A DNA stretch of 64,000 bases from Kitasatospora sp. NBC_01246 (GCF_036226505.1 NZ_CP108484.1:4712001-4776000), one strand, 5' to 3'. Positions 51,983 to 60,914 are shown, numbered from the stretch's first letter. A program made the numbers and translations. Notes: a model not told the origin generated them from the sequence alone.

Positions 51983-53316
51983 GACGGCCTCTCGGGGGCT
52001 GGCGGGCGGGGCGGGGTGAAGGCGCTGTAGAGCACCGGCAGGCTGACCAGGGCGCGTGACCAGGGCGACGGGCGCCAGGCCAACTCGCTGGGTGGTACGG
52101 CCAGTTGGAGATCGGGAAGGCGATGCAGCAGGGTCTCGACGGCGGTCTCGACGATGATCCGGGCCGGGTGCTGGGCCGGGCAGACGTGCTTGCCGGCTCC
52201 CCAGGCCAGGTGCGCCCGGTTGCCGCCGAGCGAGCCGTGCGCGGCGGCCGAGGCGCCCTGGGCGGCCGGGTCGGCGTTGGCCGCGGCCAGGCCGAGCACG
52301 AGCATGTCGCCGGCGCTGATGTACTGGCCGCCGAGGACGGTGTCGCCGGTCGCCCACCGGCCGGGGAAGTTCTGCGTCGGCGGGTCGCGCCAGAGCACCT
52401 CCTCCAGCGCGTCGGAGACGGTGAGCCGGCCGCCGGTCAGGGTGGCCCGGAACCGGCGGTCGGTGAGCAGCAGCCGCAGGGTGTTGCCGGTCCAGTTGAT
52501 GGTGGTCTCGTTGCCCGCGACCATCATCACCACCAGGTGGTGCACCGCCTCCTCGTCGCTGAGCGCGGCCGGGTGGGCCAGCAGCCAGGAGGTGAGGTCG
52601 GCCCCGGGCGTGGCGCGGCGGCGCCGGACGAGGTCGACCAGGATCGCCTGGAACTCCGCGCTGGCGCGCACGGAGTCCTTGCTGCTGTCGACGAAGTGGC
52701 TGATCAGCCCGACCAGGTGCGGTCCGGCCTCGGCGGGCAGTCCGATCAGCTGGGTGAAGACCAGCAGTGGCAGCCGACGGGCGTACTGCGCGATCAGGTC
52801 GGCGGTGCCGTCCGGGCCCCAGCTGTCGATCAGGGCGTCGGCGGCGGCCTCGGTGGTCTCGCGCAGCTGGCGGTGGTCGATCTCGGCCAGCGTGTCGGCG
52901 ACGGCGGCGCGCAGCCGCTGGTGCTCGGCGCCGTCCAGGTTGAGCAGGGTGGGACGCCAGGCGGTCATCGGCAGCAGCCGGGAGTCGGCGGCCAGCCGGC
53001 CCTCGGCCGGGACCCTCCAGCGGCGCGAGTCCTTGGAGAACAGCGCCTCGTTGCGGGTGAGTTCGAGCAGTTCGGGGTAGCCGAGCACGAGCCAGGCCTC
53101 GACCCCCGGCTCCAGCTCGATCGGCGCGACCGGGCCGTACTGGGCCCGCAGCCGGGCGTACAGGCCGTGCGGGTCGTCGGCGACGGCGGCGCCGTACAGC
53201 CGGGGCAGCGGCACCCCGGCGGGCAGGGTCCCGGCCGCGTGCGCCGGGCAGCCGGGGGGTGCGGACAGCTGCCCGGCGGACGGCGGAACGGCCGTGCCCG
53301 GGTCGGGGGTCGTCAT
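51820..53316 (-). CDS. Cytochrome P450 CvnE-like, with 66-residue extra tail
   Basis: A 498-residue P450. The I-helix is AGNETT (267-272), the K-helix EVLWR (306-310), and the haem loop WGAGKHVCPAQ has Cys379. P450s with this CPAQ-type loop are typical of conservons. The core ends near residue 432. The rest (433-498) is Pro/Ser/Thr-rich, ends SWWNSLAGWWSGR, and overlaps the next P450 gene by 163 bases. Its ATG overlaps the cvnD stop (ATGA). The tail may be real or the result of a lost stop codon. Confidence 0.88.
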   Translation of the reverse strand: MTTPDPGTAVPPSAGQLSAPPGCPAHAAGTLPAGVPLPRLYGAAVADDPHGLYARLRAQYGPVAPIELEPGVEAWLVLGYPELLELTRNEALFSKDSRRWRVPAEGRLAADSRLLPMTAWRPTLLNLDGAEHQRLRAAVADTLAEIDHRQLRETTEAAADALIDSWGPDGTADLIAQYARRLPLLVFTQLIGLPAEAGPHLVGLISHFVDSSKDSVRASAEFQAILVDLVRRRRATPGADLTSWLLAHPAALSDEEAVHHLVVMMVAGNETTINWTGNTLRLLLTDRRFRATLTGGRLTVSDALEEVLWRDPPTQNFPGRWATGDTVLGGQYISAGDMLVLGLAAANADPAAQGASAAAHGSLGGNRAHLAWGAGKHVCPAQHPARIIVETAVETLLHRLPDLQLAVPPSELAWRPSPWSRALVSLPVLYSAFTPPRPPAPERPSWTPPPLSSTDPATDPSPSGSTPSDGTSTERTPGSGRPARRSWWNSLAGWWSGR

Positions 53317-53945
53317 CGCTGGAGCTCCAGTACGGCGGTGGAGTGCAGATGGTCGACGAAGTCGATCAGCAGGTCGTACGCGGCCCGGCGGTCCCGGGCG
53401 TCGCAGTACAGGATCGGTACGTCGGGCAGCAGGTCGAGGGCGGAGCGCAGCTCCTCCTCGGGGTAACTCGGGGTGTCCGGGAAGGTGTTGACGGCGACCG
53501 CGAACGGGATCCGCTGCTCCTCCAGCCGGCCGAGCACGTCGAAGCTCTCGTCCGGGCGGCGCAGGTCGACCATCGCGATGGCGCCGAGCGCGCCGCGCGA
53601 CAGGTCGTCCCAGAGCGGCCAGAACCGCTGCTGCCCGGGGGTGCCGAAGAGGTAGAGGGCGAGCCGGGGGTTGAGCGTGATCCGGCCGAAGTCCAGCGCG
53701 ACCGTGGTGGTGGTCTTGCCCGGCCGCCCGGTGAGGTCGTCGATGCCGCTGCTGGCGGCCGTCATGGTCTCCTCGGTGCGCAGCGGCGTGATCTCGCTCA
53801 GTGCGCCGACCAGGGTGGTCTTGCCGACCCCGAACGGGCCGGTGACCAGGATCTTCACGGCGCCCTGGACGGACGGCGGCAGGTACTGGGGCTCCGGCGC
53901 CGAGGGCTCGGCGGTGCGCGGGTCAGCGGAGTTGGCGGAGGCCAA
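53313..53945 (-). CDS. cvnD: Conservon GTP-binding protein CvnD
   Basis: A 210-residue small GTPase-like protein. The P-loop is GPFGVGKTT (36-44), with LFGTPGQQRFWPLWDDL as switch II and VAVNTFPD in place of NKxD. In streptomycetes CvnA-D form a membrane-associated complex likened to GPCR/G-protein signalling. TTG 53945 is preferred because GAGG lies 6 nt upstream and the frame overlaps cvnC by 23 nt. Downstream overlap with the P450 is 4 nt. Confidence 0.92.
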   Translation of the reverse strand: MASANSADPRTAEPSAPEPQYLPPSVQGAVKILVTGPFGVGKTTLVGALSEITPLRTEETMTAASSGIDDLTGRPGKTTTTVALDFGRITLNPRLALYLFGTPGQQRFWPLWDDLSRGALGAIAMVDLRRPDESFDVLGRLEEQRIPFAVAVNTFPDTPSYPEEELRSALDLLPDVPILYCDARDRRAAYDLLIDFVDHLHSTAVLELQR

Positions 53946-54270
53946 CGAGCACCTCTTCCAGGAGGGTTGCGGGCAGGCGTTCGGCCTGCGGGACGGGCGG
54001 GAGCACCTGGACGGCGCCGAGGTCCCAGAGGTCGCCGACCAGCACCTTGACGACGCCGAGCGGCAGCCCGAGGTAGGCGGCCACCTCGGCGACCGACAGC
54101 AGGCTGCGGCAGAGGTCCAGGATGCGCTGGTGCTCGCGGTTGAGCAGGGCGTCCTCGGGGAGGTCGGGCCGGTCGGGTAAGGCGCTGACCAGGCTCTCGA
54201 CGGCGAGCGCGGACCGGGTGGGCCGGCTGCGGCCGCCGGTGATCACATAGGGCCGGACCGGCCCGTTCAC
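53923..54270 (-). CDS. cvnC: Conservon protein CvnC (DUF742)
   Basis: A 115-residue DUF742 protein with RPYVITGGRSRPT at the N-terminus and a winged-helix-like middle (LLSVAEVAAYLGLPLGVVKVLVGDL). It is the third component of the conservon complex. GTG 54270 overlaps the cvnB stop (GTGA), and the 3' end overlaps cvnD by 23 nt. Confidence 0.93.
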   Translation of the reverse strand: MNGPVRPYVITGGRSRPTRSALAVESLVSALPDRPDLPEDALLNREHQRILDLCRSLLSVAEVAAYLGLPLGVVKVLVGDLWDLGAVQVLPPVPQAERLPATLLEEVLVGLRQLR

Positions 54271-54680
54271 CGCCGGCCCCCCGCCGCGTGATCGACGCGC
54301 GGCGGGCTGGTGAGGTGGCTGCCGATCCGCTCGACGAGGACCTGCATCTGGTAGGCGACCAGGCCGGCGTCGACCGCCTCGCCGGTCACCACGGCCAGGT
54401 GGGCCCCGGCCCCGGCGGCGACCACGAAGAGGTAGCCGCCGCCGTACTCGATGACGATCTGGCGGGTGGCGCTGCCGTGGCCGCCGAAGCCCTGGGCGAC
54501 GCCGCGGGCCAGCGACTGCAGGCCCGAGCAGGCGGCGGCGAGCCGCTCGGCGTCCTCGCGCAGGATGCCCGCGCTGCGGCCGATCTCCAGGCCGTCGTTG
54601 GACACCACGACGGCGTGCTGGACCTCGGGGACGGAGATGATGTCGGCGAGCAGCCAGCCGAGATCAGGGGTGGTGGTCAT
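54267..54680 (-). CDS. cvnB: Conservon roadblock/LC7 protein CvnB
   Basis: A 137-residue roadblock/LC7-domain protein (LGWLLADIISVPEVQHAVVVSNDGLEIG; GGGYLFVVAAGAGAHLAVVT). Roadblock proteins regulate small GTPases, consistent with CvnD. It overlaps cvnA by 17 nt and cvnC by 4 nt. Confidence 0.94.
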   Translation of the reverse strand: MTTTPDLGWLLADIISVPEVQHAVVVSNDGLEIGRSAGILREDAERLAAACSGLQSLARGVAQGFGGHGSATRQIVIEYGGGYLFVVAAGAGAHLAVVTGEAVDAGLVAYQMQVLVERIGSHLTSPPRVDHAAGGRR

Positions 54681-55950
54681 GGAACTCTCCGAAGCGCTGG
54701 GGGAGCTGGGGGGAAGCGGGCAGGGAACGGTGGGGCTGGGCCTGCGTCCGGGCGGCCGACCGGCCGTCGGCGGTGCCGGCCTGGAACATCGCCATGAACG
54801 CCCGGGCATCCTGCGCCGACCGGTAGGGCGGGGCGGGCGCCGGCGGGGGAGCGGCCGGCGAGGCGTGGCGGTTGGAGCGGTCGCGCCGGTGGCTCCGGCG
54901 GGGAAGCGGCGGCGGAGCGGCGGGGCCGGCCGGCGGGGTCTCCACCAGGGGGTGTGCGGTGGTCCGCGGATGTCCGCCCGGGTAGGGGGAGGCCGGGTTC
55001 CGGTGGGGGTCGGCCGGGAACGCCGGGTCGTCGGGGCCGAGGCCCGGGACGGTCGGCGGGAGCGGCTCGGTGAGCAGCGCGTTCGGCAGCAGCACCACGA
55101 CCCGGACCCCGCCGTACGGGGAGGGCGCCGAACTGAGGGTGACCCGGAACCCGTACTGCTCGGCGAGCCGGCCGACCGCGGCCAGGCCCAGCTGCGGCAC
55201 CTCGCCGAGGCGGGACACCTCCAGCGAGGTGCCGCCGGCCAGCGCCGAGGCCGCCTTGGCGACGGCCGGCTCGGGCATCCCGACGCCGCCGTCGTCGATC
55301 TCGACGACGGCGCCGTTGTGGACGGGCATCAGCGTCACGAACACCTGGGTGCTGGGCGGTGAGTAGCGGGTGGCGTTGTCCAGCAGCTCGGCCACGGCGT
55401 GGATGAGCGCCTCGGCGGCGGCGCCGACCACGGCGGTCTCGATCCGGCTGCGGACCACCACCCGCTGGAAGGGCAGGATGCGCGACTGGGCACCGCGCAC
55501 CACGTCCTCCAGCGAGACCGGTTCGGGCCAGTGCCGCCCGGCCCGGGCGCCGCACAGGACGGCCAGGGTCTGGGCGAGGCGGGCCTGTTGGGCGGCGGCG
55601 TGGTCGGCCTTGAGCAGGCCCTCCAGCAGCGCCGGGTCGTCGTGGGTGCGCTCCATCTCGTCGAGCAGGGCCTGCTGGTCGTGGGCCATCACGAGGATCC
55701 GGCGGGCCACGCTGAGGAAGGCCCGCTGGGTGGAGGCGTTGAGTTCCTGCTCCTGCTGGACGGCCGCCAGTTCGCTGCCCCGGCGGGCGAGTTCGACGGC
55801 GAGCTGGTCCTGGAGGCGGGCGTTCTCGCGCTGCTGCCGGTCGGCCCGGCGGCGCTGGGTGACGGAGACGGCGCGGTAGCGGGCGGCGGCCACGAGGGCG
55901 AGGGCGGCGAGAACGCCGGTTGCCGTTGCACACCACTGAGTCATCGTCAC
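54664..55950 (-). CDS. cvnA: Conservon sensor-like ATPase CvnA
   Basis: A 428-residue protein. One membrane span (about 8-23) precedes a coiled-coil-like stretch and a HATPase_c domain (AVAELLDNATRYSPPSTQV, EIDDGGVGMPEPAVAKA). It lacks a standard phospho-acceptor His domain, as in other CvnA proteins. A Pro/Arg/Ser-rich disordered tail (about 300-428) follows. GTG 55950 or ATG 55944 may be the start; neither has a clear ribosome site. It is first in the leftward conservon. Confidence 0.92.
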   Translation of the reverse strand: MTMTQWCATATGVLAALALVAAARYRAVSVTQRRRADRQQRENARLQDQLAVELARRGSELAAVQQEQELNASTQRAFLSVARRILVMAHDQQALLDEMERTHDDPALLEGLLKADHAAAQQARLAQTLAVLCGARAGRHWPEPVSLEDVVRGAQSRILPFQRVVVRSRIETAVVGAAAEALIHAVAELLDNATRYSPPSTQVFVTLMPVHNGAVVEIDDGGVGMPEPAVAKAASALAGGTSLEVSRLGEVPQLGLAAVGRLAEQYGFRVTLSSAPSPYGGVRVVVLLPNALLTEPLPPTVPGLGPDDPAFPADPHRNPASPYPGGHPRTTAHPLVETPPAGPAAPPPLPRRSHRRDRSNRHASPAAPPPAPAPPYRSAQDARAFMAMFQAGTADGRSAARTQAQPHRSLPASPQLPQRFGEFHDHHP

Positions 55951-56105
55951 GCCGCGAATTCTAGGGTGATGATCCTACGAAGGTGTGAACGGATCTCGCC
56001 AAGTGACCGGATCTCGTCAATATCCCGTCCATACGACGTCAATCCGACCTGCTTCCGGCCCGGCCGCGCCCCGCCCGGGGCCGCTCCCCCGGCCCCGTCG
56101 GAGGC

Positions 56106-58433
56106 TCACTGAACCGGCGAACTCCGGTGCAGCAACAGCAGAGCGACGTCGTCCGGCCGGGAGCGGCGCTCGGTCACGTTGAGGGTGAGCAGATCGGCGA
56201 GGCGCTCCAGGGCGGCGGCCGGGCCGAGCCGGACCGGACCGGCCTGCCGGGCCCACAGTTCCAGCCCGCCGAGCATCCGCTGCACCGACTCGTCGTAGTC
56301 CTCCTCGCGGTCCTCGACCAGCCCGTCCGTGTAGACCAGCAGCGTCTCGCCGACCGCCAGGTGCCCGACCGTCAAGTGGTACGGCTGCCCCGGGTCCACG
56401 CCCAGCGGCGGGCCGCCCGGCAGGTCCAGTTCGACGGCCGCGGCGTCCGGCGCGATCCGGACCGGCGAGGGGTGACCGGCCCGGGCCGCCCGGACCGTCC
56501 CGTCGGCGGGGTCGAGGGTGAGGTAGAGGCAGGTGGCGAAGAGGTCGGTGTCGAGTTCGGACAGCAGCCGGCTGGTCCGGGCCAGGGTGGCGGCCGGGTC
56601 GTGGCCGTCGGTGGCGTACGCGCGCAGACCGCTGCGCAGCTGGCCCATCACGGCGGTGGCCTCGGCGTTGTGGCCCTGGACGTCGCCGATCACCAGGCCG
56701 ATCCGGCCGTCCGGCAGCCGCAGCAGGTCGTACCAGTCGCCGCCGATCTGCATGCCCTCGGTGCTGGGCAGGTAGCGCGCGGCGCTGGCGATCCCGGGCA
56801 GCCGGGGCAGGGTGCGCGGCAGCATGGCGCGCTGCAGCTCGGTGGCCCGGTGGTGGTGGGTGTCGTAGAGCCGGGCGCGCTCCAGGGACTGCGCCAGGAT
56901 GCCGGCGAAGGCGGAGTAGAGGGTGCGGTCCTCGCGGCCGAAGACCCGTTCGGTGGAGAAGGTGATCAGGCAGGAGCCGACCTGTCGCCCGGAGGCGACC
57001 AGCGGCAGCACCGCCCAGGACGCCGGGGTCAGTGGCCCGCCGCCGCCCGGCCGGGTGGTGGCGGGCTCGCTGAACAGCGGGGCGGAGCGGGCCAGCGAGT
57101 GCTGCATCACGCCCTCGGAGAGGTCGGCCAGCCGGGTCAGCTCGGTCCGGCGCGGGCCGCCGTACACGGTGTGCGAGACGGGCAGCAGCCGGCCCTCGTC
57201 GACCAGGTCGAGCACGATGCTGGCGGCGCCGAACGCCGGCCGGGCCACGTCGGTCACCGCGGTGGTCACGTCCCGGACGGTGACCGCGCGGGACAGCGCG
57301 CGGGTGAGCGCCAGCAGCAGCGCCGAGCGGGCGCCGGCCGCCGGGGCGCCGCCGCCCCCTCCGCCGCCGGCCGCCTCCTCCGCGGGGGCGCCCGCGCGGT
57401 CCCGGTCGGCCAGCAGCCCGGCGACCCGGACCGGCCGGCGGTGCACGTCCAGCATCACCTCACCGGTCTCCTCGATCCGGATCACACCGCCGTCGCGGCG
57501 CGGCACCCGGTACTCGATCCGGTACGGGCCGCCGGTGGCGAGTGCCTCGGCGAGGGCGGCCTGGACGTCCGGGAGGTCCTCGGGGTGGACCAGCCCGTCC
57601 AGGTCGGGTGCGGTGGGCGGGCCGTCGGGCGGCACGGGGCGGTCGACCACACGGTAGGCGGTGGCGTCCCAGAAGGTCTCGCCGGTCACCAGATCGCGCT
57701 CGAAGGCGCCGTGCCCGGCGGACCGGACGGCGAGCGAGAGCATCGGGTGGGCCAGTGCGGCGGACCGCCCGTCCGTACCGGCCTCGCCGCCGGGCCCCGG
57801 GTGGGCCGTCCCGGCCGGGCGGGCCCCCGCCCGCGCGCTGTCGAGCAGATGGGCGAGCCGGTGGGCGCAGGCGTCGCCGAGCGTCTCCAGCACGTCCAGA
57901 TCGCGGCGGGGGACGGTGCCCCGGTGGGCGAGGGCGAGGGCGAGCACGCCGATCGGCCGTTCGTCGACGATCATCGGCAGGGCGATCAGCGCGACCATTC
58001 CGGTGCCCATACCGGCATTGCGGTTGGGATAGTCGACGCTGGTGCGCTCCGGACTGAGCAGGTACGGGCGGCGCAGTCGCAGGGCCGTCGCGGCGGGCAG
58101 CTCGCTCGCCGGATCGATGACGCCGTAGCGCTCGTGGACCCAGTCGGGCAGGCCGTGCGAGGCGGTGAGCCGGAGCATTCCGGCGCTGTCCAGCAGGTAG
58201 AGCGCGGAGCCCTCACCGGTGATCCAGCCCGGGCCCTCGGCGAGCACGGTCCCGAGGAGTTCGGCGGCGGTGGTGCAGCCGAGCAGTAACCGGACACAGC
58301 GCATCGCGCTGCGCGCGGTGGGGCTGCTGCGCGGGGCCCGGCTCTCGTCCTCGGAGGGGGGAAGCCACGGTGAGGTCAGGTCCATGGGATTTCCCGGCCT
58401 TTCCGTCGCCTTGTCGGGCACCCAATTCTTCAT
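56106..58433 (-). CDS. SpoIIE-type PP2C phosphatase with GAF and PAS domains
   Basis: A 775-residue signalling protein. The order is a GAF domain (about 45-195), a PAS domain (about 230-345), a Gly-rich linker, a second GAF domain (about 365-515) and a PPM/SpoIIE phosphatase (about 535-770). The phosphatase has metal-binding GGDWYDLL and VIGDVQGH and the closing YTDGLVEDR. Such proteins dephosphorylate anti-anti-sigma factors in response to signals. It is cytosolic. ATG 58433 or ATG 58385 could be the start. It lies upstream of the conservon on the same strand but 155 bp away. Confidence 0.92.
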   Translation of the reverse strand: MKNWVPDKATERPGNPMDLTSPWLPPSEDESRAPRSSPTARSAMRCVRLLLGCTTAAELLGTVLAEGPGWITGEGSALYLLDSAGMLRLTASHGLPDWVHERYGVIDPASELPAATALRLRRPYLLSPERTSVDYPNRNAGMGTGMVALIALPMIVDERPIGVLALALAHRGTVPRRDLDVLETLGDACAHRLAHLLDSARAGARPAGTAHPGPGGEAGTDGRSAALAHPMLSLAVRSAGHGAFERDLVTGETFWDATAYRVVDRPVPPDGPPTAPDLDGLVHPEDLPDVQAALAEALATGGPYRIEYRVPRRDGGVIRIEETGEVMLDVHRRPVRVAGLLADRDRAGAPAEEAAGGGGGGGAPAAGARSALLLALTRALSRAVTVRDVTTAVTDVARPAFGAASIVLDLVDEGRLLPVSHTVYGGPRRTELTRLADLSEGVMQHSLARSAPLFSEPATTRPGGGGPLTPASWAVLPLVASGRQVGSCLITFSTERVFGREDRTLYSAFAGILAQSLERARLYDTHHHRATELQRAMLPRTLPRLPGIASAARYLPSTEGMQIGGDWYDLLRLPDGRIGLVIGDVQGHNAEATAVMGQLRSGLRAYATDGHDPAATLARTSRLLSELDTDLFATCLYLTLDPADGTVRAARAGHPSPVRIAPDAAAVELDLPGGPPLGVDPGQPYHLTVGHLAVGETLLVYTDGLVEDREEDYDESVQRMLGGLELWARQAGPVRLGPAAALERLADLLTLNVTERRSRPDDVALLLLHRSSPVQ

Positions 58434-58628
58434 ACCTCATTTCCGATGCCGGTGAAGGGTGACCCGGACGGCGCACCGGTGCCGGGGAGCGGACGCCGGT
58501 CGTGCCCTGCCCGGCCGCTCCGACCGGGTGGTCCGCCGTGGTCCGGCCGGCCCGCCGCGCGGGGTGCGCCGGGTGCGGCGCCCGGCCGGGGGAACTCACG
58601 GAGCCCGGGCGCGCGGTGGGGGCGGGGC

Positions 58629-59198
58629 TCAGGCCCCGGGCCAGTTCCGGAGGCCGCCGGTGAGGAGGGTGATCAGGCGGTCCTGGGTGTCGGAGAGGTT
58701 CTCGGCGAGCTGGAACCCGCCGCCGATCGACAGCGAGGCGAAGCCGTGGGCGACCGAGCGGACGGTCCGGGCGGCGTGGACGGCCTCGGAGCCCTCCAGC
58801 CCGTAGCCGCGGAGCACCGCGAGGATCACCCCGACCAGCCGGCCGCCCGCCCTGGTCAGGTCGTCGTCCGGCTGCGGGGCCTGCGGCAGCGCGGTGTACC
58901 GGTGCGGGTACTCGGTGGCGTAGCCGTGGTAGGCCCGCAGGACGGCGGCGACGGCGTCGTCCCCGCCGCGGCCGAGGGCGGCCTCGGCGAGCCGGTCGGC
59001 GAGTTCCTCGGTGACCCGGACGGCGATCAGCCGGCGCAGCTCGGCGAGTCCGCCGCTGACGTGCTTGTACAGCGAGGGGGTGGCCACCCGGGCCCGTCCG
59101 GCGACGGCGGCCAGGGTGAGGGCCTCGGGGCCCTGTTCGTCGATGAGGGCGAGGGCGTGGTCGACGACCTGCTCGGGGGTCAGTCCGACTCGGGGCAT
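58629..59198 (-). CDS. TetR/AcrR-family transcriptional regulator
   Basis: A 189-residue TetR-type repressor. The HTH (about 8-52) contains ALTLAAVAGRARVATPSLYKHVSG. The C-terminal ligand domain has the AYHGYATEYPHRYTAL segment of the WHG-type group. It lies 63 bp downstream of the alpha/beta hydrolase gene on the same strand, so it is probably co-transcribed with it and represses the shared promoter; a palindromic operator candidate is at 60139-60157. The ligand is unknown. Confidence 0.93.
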   Translation of the reverse strand: MPRVGLTPEQVVDHALALIDEQGPEALTLAAVAGRARVATPSLYKHVSGGLAELRRLIAVRVTEELADRLAEAALGRGGDDAVAAVLRAYHGYATEYPHRYTALPQAPQPDDDLTRAGGRLVGVILAVLRGYGLEGSEAVHAARTVRSVAHGFASLSIGGGFQLAENLSDTQDRLITLLTGGLRNWPGA

Positions 59199-59261
59199 GG
59201 TGCGGTCTCCGTGGGCGAGGTAGCGGGCGGGCTCGGGCCGGCGCGGCGCGGAAGGGCGGGC

Positions 59262-60086
59262 TCAGGCCAGCTCGGCGAGGAAGGGCAGCAGGGCGTCGGC
59301 GGTGGCCTGCGGCCGGTCGGCCATCGGGTAGTGCCCGGAGCCCTCGATCATCACCTTGCGGCCGTTCAGCGCGGCGGCCTGCCGGTCGGCGACCAGCTCG
59401 GGGTCGGGGAAGTCGGGGTCCTTGGTGCCCATCACGACCAGCGCCGGGCAGCTCACGGCGGCGGTCCAGCCGTTCGGCGCGGAGTCCCCGCGCACGTAGC
59501 CCCGGGTGGCCTGCTTGCGGCCCGGCGTGCGCATCGCGGCGACCAGTCCGTCCACGTAGGCGTCGAAGTCGGCCGGCTTGGGACCGGGGTACGCCATCTT
59601 GCGGTGGTAGAGGCCCCAGAACGCGGGCGAGTGCACCAGCAGGACGCCCATCGCGCCGAACATCGCGCGCTGCAGCGCGTTCGGCGGGTTCTCGACGAAG
59701 GCGTCCACCAGGACGATCCCGGCCACCCGCTCCGGCGCGTCCCCGGCCACCTTGACCACCGTCGCACCGGCGTAGGAGTTGCCGAGCAGCGTGGCGCGGT
59801 CGATGCCGAGGTGGTCCAGCAGGGCCAGGACGTCGGTGGCGATCGCGGCCGGCGTGTAGTCGTCCCAGGCGATCGAGGACTCGCCGAAGCCGCGCAGGTC
59901 CAGGGTGATCACCCGGTGGCCCGCGGCCACCAGCAGCGGGCGCAGGTGCCGGTACGCGGCACGGCTGTCGAGCATCCCGGGGAGCAGGACGAGGGGGGTG
60001 CCGTCGCCCTGCTCGGTGTCGTCGAAGGCCAGCCGGCCGCCGGGGACGTCGAGGTACTGGGTGCTGGGGGTGAAGGTGCCGGGCAT
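59262..60086 (-). CDS. Alpha/beta-fold hydrolase
   Basis: A 274-residue cytosolic hydrolase. LVLLPGMLDSRAAYRHL is the oxyanion region, LLGNSYAGATV the nucleophile elbow (GNSYAG, Ser), MGTKDPDFPDPEL the acid residue, and GSGHYPMADRP the catalytic His. It resembles haloperoxidase/epoxide-hydrolase-like enzymes of broad specificity. GGAGG precedes the ATG. A palindrome in its promoter and the TetR gene downstream suggest induction by its substrate or a related compound. Confidence 0.92.
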   Translation of the reverse strand: MPGTFTPSTQYLDVPGGRLAFDDTEQGDGTPLVLLPGMLDSRAAYRHLRPLLVAAGHRVITLDLRGFGESSIAWDDYTPAAIATDVLALLDHLGIDRATLLGNSYAGATVVKVAGDAPERVAGIVLVDAFVENPPNALQRAMFGAMGVLLVHSPAFWGLYHRKMAYPGPKPADFDAYVDGLVAAMRTPGRKQATRGYVRGDSAPNGWTAAVSCPALVVMGTKDPDFPDPELVADRQAAALNGRKVMIEGSGHYPMADRPQATADALLPFLAELA

Positions 60087-60138
60087 GTGGGCCTCCTCGG
60101 TCCGCGGGGCTGTCGGCGTTGCACCGATAGCCATAAAG

Positions 60139-60157
60139 CTAAGGCTAATAGCCTTAG
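60139..60157. promoter_or_regulatory. Palindromic operator inside a promoter spacer
   Basis: CTAAGGCT-AAT-AGCCTTAG is a perfect inverted repeat with 8-bp arms. On the minus strand it lies between TTGACG and TAGCTT, which are 17 bp apart and fit -35 and -10 boxes for the hydrolase gene. This is a typical placement for TetR repression. Confidence 0.7.
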
Positions 60158-60208
60158 CCGTCAACCCCTTGACCGGCCGGACCCCCGGGGTGGCCCCGGT
60201 GCCGCGGC

Positions 60209-60499
60209 TCAGACCCCCTCCACCTTGAACGGGTCGTGCTCGGCGAGCAGCTTCTCCAGCCGCGCCTGGTCCACCCGGGTGACGATCTCGTTGGTCTCCT
60301 GCCGGTCCCGGATCACTTTGGCCAGGGTGAAGGCGGAGGTGACGGTGTAGAGCAGGCCGACCGCGAGGAAGGCGCGGGTCCAGCCGCCGACCGGCAGATA
60401 GGCGATGCCGACGGCGAGGGCGCCGCCGGAGAGGGCGAAGGAGAGGACGGCCTGGAGGTGGTACGCGGCCGTGGTGCGTGACTGCATCGGTGCGTTCAT
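60209..60499 (-). CDS. YiaA/YiaB-like inner membrane protein
   Basis: A 96-residue protein with two membrane spans (about 15-34 and 41-60) separated by PVGGWTRA, and a charged C-terminal helix (KVIRDRQETNEIVTRVDQARLEKLLAEHDPF). This matches the YiaA/YiaB family. The function is unknown. ATG 60499 or ATG 60487 may be the start. It is divergent from the M23 peptidase gene. Confidence 0.85.
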   Translation of the reverse strand: MNAPMQSRTTAAYHLQAVLSFALSGGALAVGIAYLPVGGWTRAFLAVGLLYTVTSAFTLAKVIRDRQETNEIVTRVDQARLEKLLAEHDPFKVEGV

Positions 60500-60747
60500 G
60501 GCGCCAGGATCGCCGCGCCGGGAGCGCCGCACATGAGTAGGAGTACTCAAGTGGGGGACCGTTCGTTGACGTCCCCTCACGTTCGGTAGTGTCAGTTGCC
60601 GTCGATCCGCCCAAATCGCCCATCAGGTCACGTACCGTCCGGGTAGTATCCGGCTGTCCCGAACGGACGGCTTGGAATCAGAGGCTCCTAGGATTAACGT
60701 TTGATAACGCAGCGCGGTTCGTAACGCCGTACCCAGACGGCACCGTG

Positions 60748-60906
60748 CGCCGTCGCCTAATCCCGCCGGCCGGCCTCCGGGCAGGCCAGGGAGCCGGGGA
60801 ACCATGTTCCTTGGGGTGAATCGGCCGGGCCCAGGCCCAGCCGTAGGAGACCTTCCTGCTCCGAACCCGTCAGCTAACCCGGTAGGCGCGAAGGAAGGAA
60901 AGGAGC
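60748..60906 (+). promoter_or_regulatory. Cyclic di-AMP riboswitch (ydaO/yuaA type)
   Basis: The leader of the M23 peptidase gene contains the conserved blocks of the ydaO class in order: CGCCTAATCCCGCCGG, GAGCCGGGGAACC, TTGGGGTGAATC, CCGTAGGAGACCTTCC, CTCCGAACCCGTCAGCTAACC and GGTAGGCG. It ends just before AAGGAAAGGAG, the ribosome site. In actinobacteria this riboswitch controls cell-wall hydrolases and turns expression off when c-di-AMP is high. The 5' limit is approximate. Confidence 0.93.
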
Positions 60907-60914
60907 GCGCCTCC

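Noticed and set aside
58446-60350. A 634-codon plus-strand frame over the TetR and hydrolase genes
   Set aside because: The minus strand has TetR and alpha/beta hydrolase genes with intact motifs and ribosome sites; the plus frame is Gly/Val/Arg-rich shadow.
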